Source of the DNA: Burkholderiaceae bacterium 26
GTDB lineage: Bacteria; Pseudomonadota; Gammaproteobacteria; Burkholderiales; Burkholderiaceae
DNA: 64,000 nt
Assembly (NCBI GenBank): GCA_000955795.1
Contig: JYOB01000004.1
Span: 1 to 64,000 of the forward strand
Direction of reading: 5' to 3'
Below are positions 62,609-64,000 of this stretch, in pieces. Position 1 is the stretch's first letter. Each line of letters starts with the position of its first letter. Position numbers and translations under genes: made by a program. The notes under the pieces are model-generated. The model worked only from the letters and a program-made list of their open reading frames with translations, was not told where the DNA came from and did not search any database.

Positions 62609-62795
62609 GAGCCAGTCTCGCAAGATTTCAGAGACCTTAGGGGTCAGCGATCGCTGCGTCGAGGCGAGCATTGCCGCTAGCAGCGCTTCGGATGGACTCG
62701 TGGAGTCCCAAGTGGAGAATCATGCCGCCGAGCGGCGAGGTGTACGGGCCCATGCTACCGGGCACGGCGACCGGCCGCAAGCGAGGCCGCAATAA
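62520..62795 (+). CDS. Possible small ORF
   Basis: ATG preceded by GGAG; 91 codons beginning MNQYSRWPKRAMSCLIGG. Composition rich in Ser, Ala and Arg and it overlaps the hairpin cluster, so it may not be a real gene. No family recognised. The following stretch to about 63170 (some 375 bases) holds nothing I can identify. Confidence 0.2.
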   Translation: MNQYSRWPKRAMSCLIGGVTSPQCCRGELASQSRKISETLGVSDRCVEASIAASSASDGLVESQVENHAAERRGVRAHATGHGDRPQARPQ

Positions 62796-63170
62796 ATTGA
62801 GGCATGTAACGGGTCAGCGATTTCGGACGGTCGGTGAGCACGGACATGTTCACACCCTCCACCTTTGTGGGGCGCGTCCCCGCAAATTGAGGCGTTTAAT
62901 GAGCCGGGTGAAGCAGAGCGGGAGCTGTATGTCATTGATCATGAAAAGGAATTCACGCCTCCGCAGATGTGACACAGCCGCATTCTCCTGTTGAAAACCC
63001 ACGCGCCCATCGGAGATGCCGCAACGCATGTCCCTCCATCCGCGATCCGGTCGCAGGCGAAGACGGGCGCCTGTTCCCTTTTGCTCCGAGATTGCTGATG
63101 TGGCTGCAGCTGTGAGGACTGTCGGGGCACCGACCGGGAATCCGAACTGGCGAACGTCTTCATATCGGTG

Positions 63171-63433
63171 GCGAGCCAGTGGACCTCGCCCCCTTCCTTC
63201 GCACCGCACTGCAGGACACACACCAAATCGCTGACGCAATTTTGACGGCGGTACGAACCAGCGAGGATCTGGAGGTATTTGTCAGCGGCGGCGGCGCGCG
63301 CCACTACATCGATGCTCTGTCCAAGGCGCTCCGCGTTCGGGCAAAGCTGGTGGACGCTTCGCACATGGCCAATGTGCTCGGCTTCTTGATCGCAGCGGAA
63401 GCAGCGCTTGGAATCCGCGGAGTACGGCAATGA
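63171..63433 (+). pseudogene. Actin-like ParM/StbA protein, C-terminal part
   Basis: From about 63171 the frame reads GEPVDLAPFLRTAL, then VFVSGGGARHYIDALSKAL and HMANVLGFLIAAEAAL, the conserved end of ParM/StbA proteins (GGGA nucleotide contact, then the AN-GF helix). It fits the truncated N-terminal part at 61367-62085 in frame and length: about 240 plus 87 residues gives the normal 320-330. Its stop overlaps the next ATG (ATGA). Confidence 0.7.
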
Positions 63434-63708
63434 AAGAGATCATTGAATTGCAACTGAGCTTCCGCTTGGACGCCTACCCTTTTTCGGCGCGGGCGCTCCG
63501 AAATTTTGGCTCAGCGCGCAGTCGGTCCGACTACCTGAAGACTGTTATTGAGACACACTTCAGGGCACTCGAAGGGTACCTTCCGATGCAACAGGAACAT
63601 GTACCCAGCCCTGCTGCTCAGCAGCTTGAGGGTGGCAGGGATTCGAAGCCCGTTGCTTGCCTCGATGCAGCGGACGTTGCCCGCACGTTTTCATCGTTCT
63701 TTGAGTAG
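63430..63708 (+). CDS. ParR/StbB-like small partner protein
   Basis: 92 residues, start overlapping the ParM C-terminal stop by 4 bases. The N-terminal half (LQLSFRLDAYPFSARALRNF, RSRSDYLKTVIETHF) resembles the ribbon-helix-helix proteins that bind the centromere-like site in ParMRC systems; the tail is unstructured and ends FSSFFE, possibly the filament-contact end. Function inferred mainly from position. Confidence 0.5.
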   Translation: MKEIIELQLSFRLDAYPFSARALRNFGSARSRSDYLKTVIETHFRALEGYLPMQQEHVPSPAAQQLEGGRDSKPVACLDAADVARTFSSFFE

Positions 63709-63856
63709 GGGCTGAAGGGAACCTTCACTTGATGCCTCAATTTTTTCGGCGCCACCGGGGCATACCTATTGACACAACAGGAGAAAGCACGAAAACTAGA
63801 ACCAGCCGTTAAATCGGCATGAAGCAACATCTCTTCAATTTTTGGATCGGCTGCAC

Positions 63857-64000
63857 TCAGTTGATCCATTCCGAAATTTTCTGTCGCAGAAGCGCAATCC
63901 TTTCTCGCGACTGACCCCACACCGCGTCTCGCGGTGCATTTTTCCACCCAGCAAGCCTCGCGCGAAACCGCCCATGCTCGGCACGACTCCAGGCATGCGC
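63857..64000 (-). CDS. C-terminal end of an unidentified protein (partial)
   Basis: A minus-strand frame enters from the right edge and stops at 63857-63859. Its 47 visible residues (WSRAEHGRFRARLAGWKNA, then LRQKISEWIN) are basic and Trp-rich, possibly nucleic-acid binding. Converges on the ParR-like gene. Confidence 0.4.
   Translation of the reverse strand, partial: AHAWSRAEHGRFRARLAGWKNAPRDAVWGQSRERIALLRQKISEWIN

Overview
The window is GC-rich DNA with the gene content and codon style of a Burkholderiales beta-proteobacterium; Ralstonia or Cupriavidus is my best guess, inferred from the mix of genes rather than from a marker gene. No rRNA, tRNA or CRISPR array was seen.

Layout. 1-4.5 kb: small hypothetical genes, two divergent HPF/RaiA-like hibernation proteins, an Fnr-type regulator and a SRAP (YedK/HMCES) protein; a perfect FNR box lies before one HPF-like gene. 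4.5-18.2 kb: a patchwork of small accessory units, each a regulator plus one or two enzymes (LysR with a hydrolase, TetR, LysR with a 4-OT tautomerase and a CMD protein, TrmB with RidA and an MFS pump), interrupted by a phage-type Dam methylase present as one full and one truncated copy, an IS30 remnant and short repeats.

18.8-59.8 kb: a large catabolic regulon of four operons. A (19.1-27.6 kb, +): Baeyer-Villiger monooxygenase, alpha/beta hydrolase, aldehyde dehydrogenase, GMC alcohol dehydrogenase, membrane protein, acyl-CoA synthetase. B (43.1-35.5 kb, -): a 28-residue ORF, a DAO-type FAD oxidase, a PhyH dioxygenase, two tandem Tat-exported flavin amine oxidase plus dihaem cytochrome c pairs, and a membrane protein. 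C (53.5-45.4 kb, -): RidA, DUF1329, DUF1302, MMPL/RND transporter, YCF48-like protein and a second PhyH protein. D (59.5-54.1 kb, -): aldehyde dehydrogenase, iron-type alcohol dehydrogenase, a second Baeyer-Villiger enzyme, a second hydrolase. Each operon is preceded by the same promoter block: a sigma70 promoter with an exact 17-bp spacer and -10 TAATAT, overlaid by three 22-bp direct repeats with the core GGCC-N6-ACG (12 of 12 units). A regulator made of two TetR domains fused in one chain is encoded divergently from operon B and is the obvious candidate for binding them.

Read together, the regulon could oxidise an amine to an imine and ketone (amine oxidases, cytochromes, RidA), turn the ketone into an ester or lactone (Baeyer-Villiger enzymes), hydrolyse it, oxidise the alcohol to an acid and activate the acid with CoA. 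The substrate is unknown; a hydrophobic or alicyclic amine or ketone is a hypothesis. A TetR-controlled tripartite RND efflux system (27.6-35.4 kb) sits between operons A and B and lacks the shared promoter.

59.9-64 kb: mobile or plasmid-derived DNA with an IS3-type remnant, a truncated CAP-domain lipoprotein, and an actin-like ParM/StbA gene split into two halves on opposite strands by an apparent inversion, followed by a ParR-like small gene.
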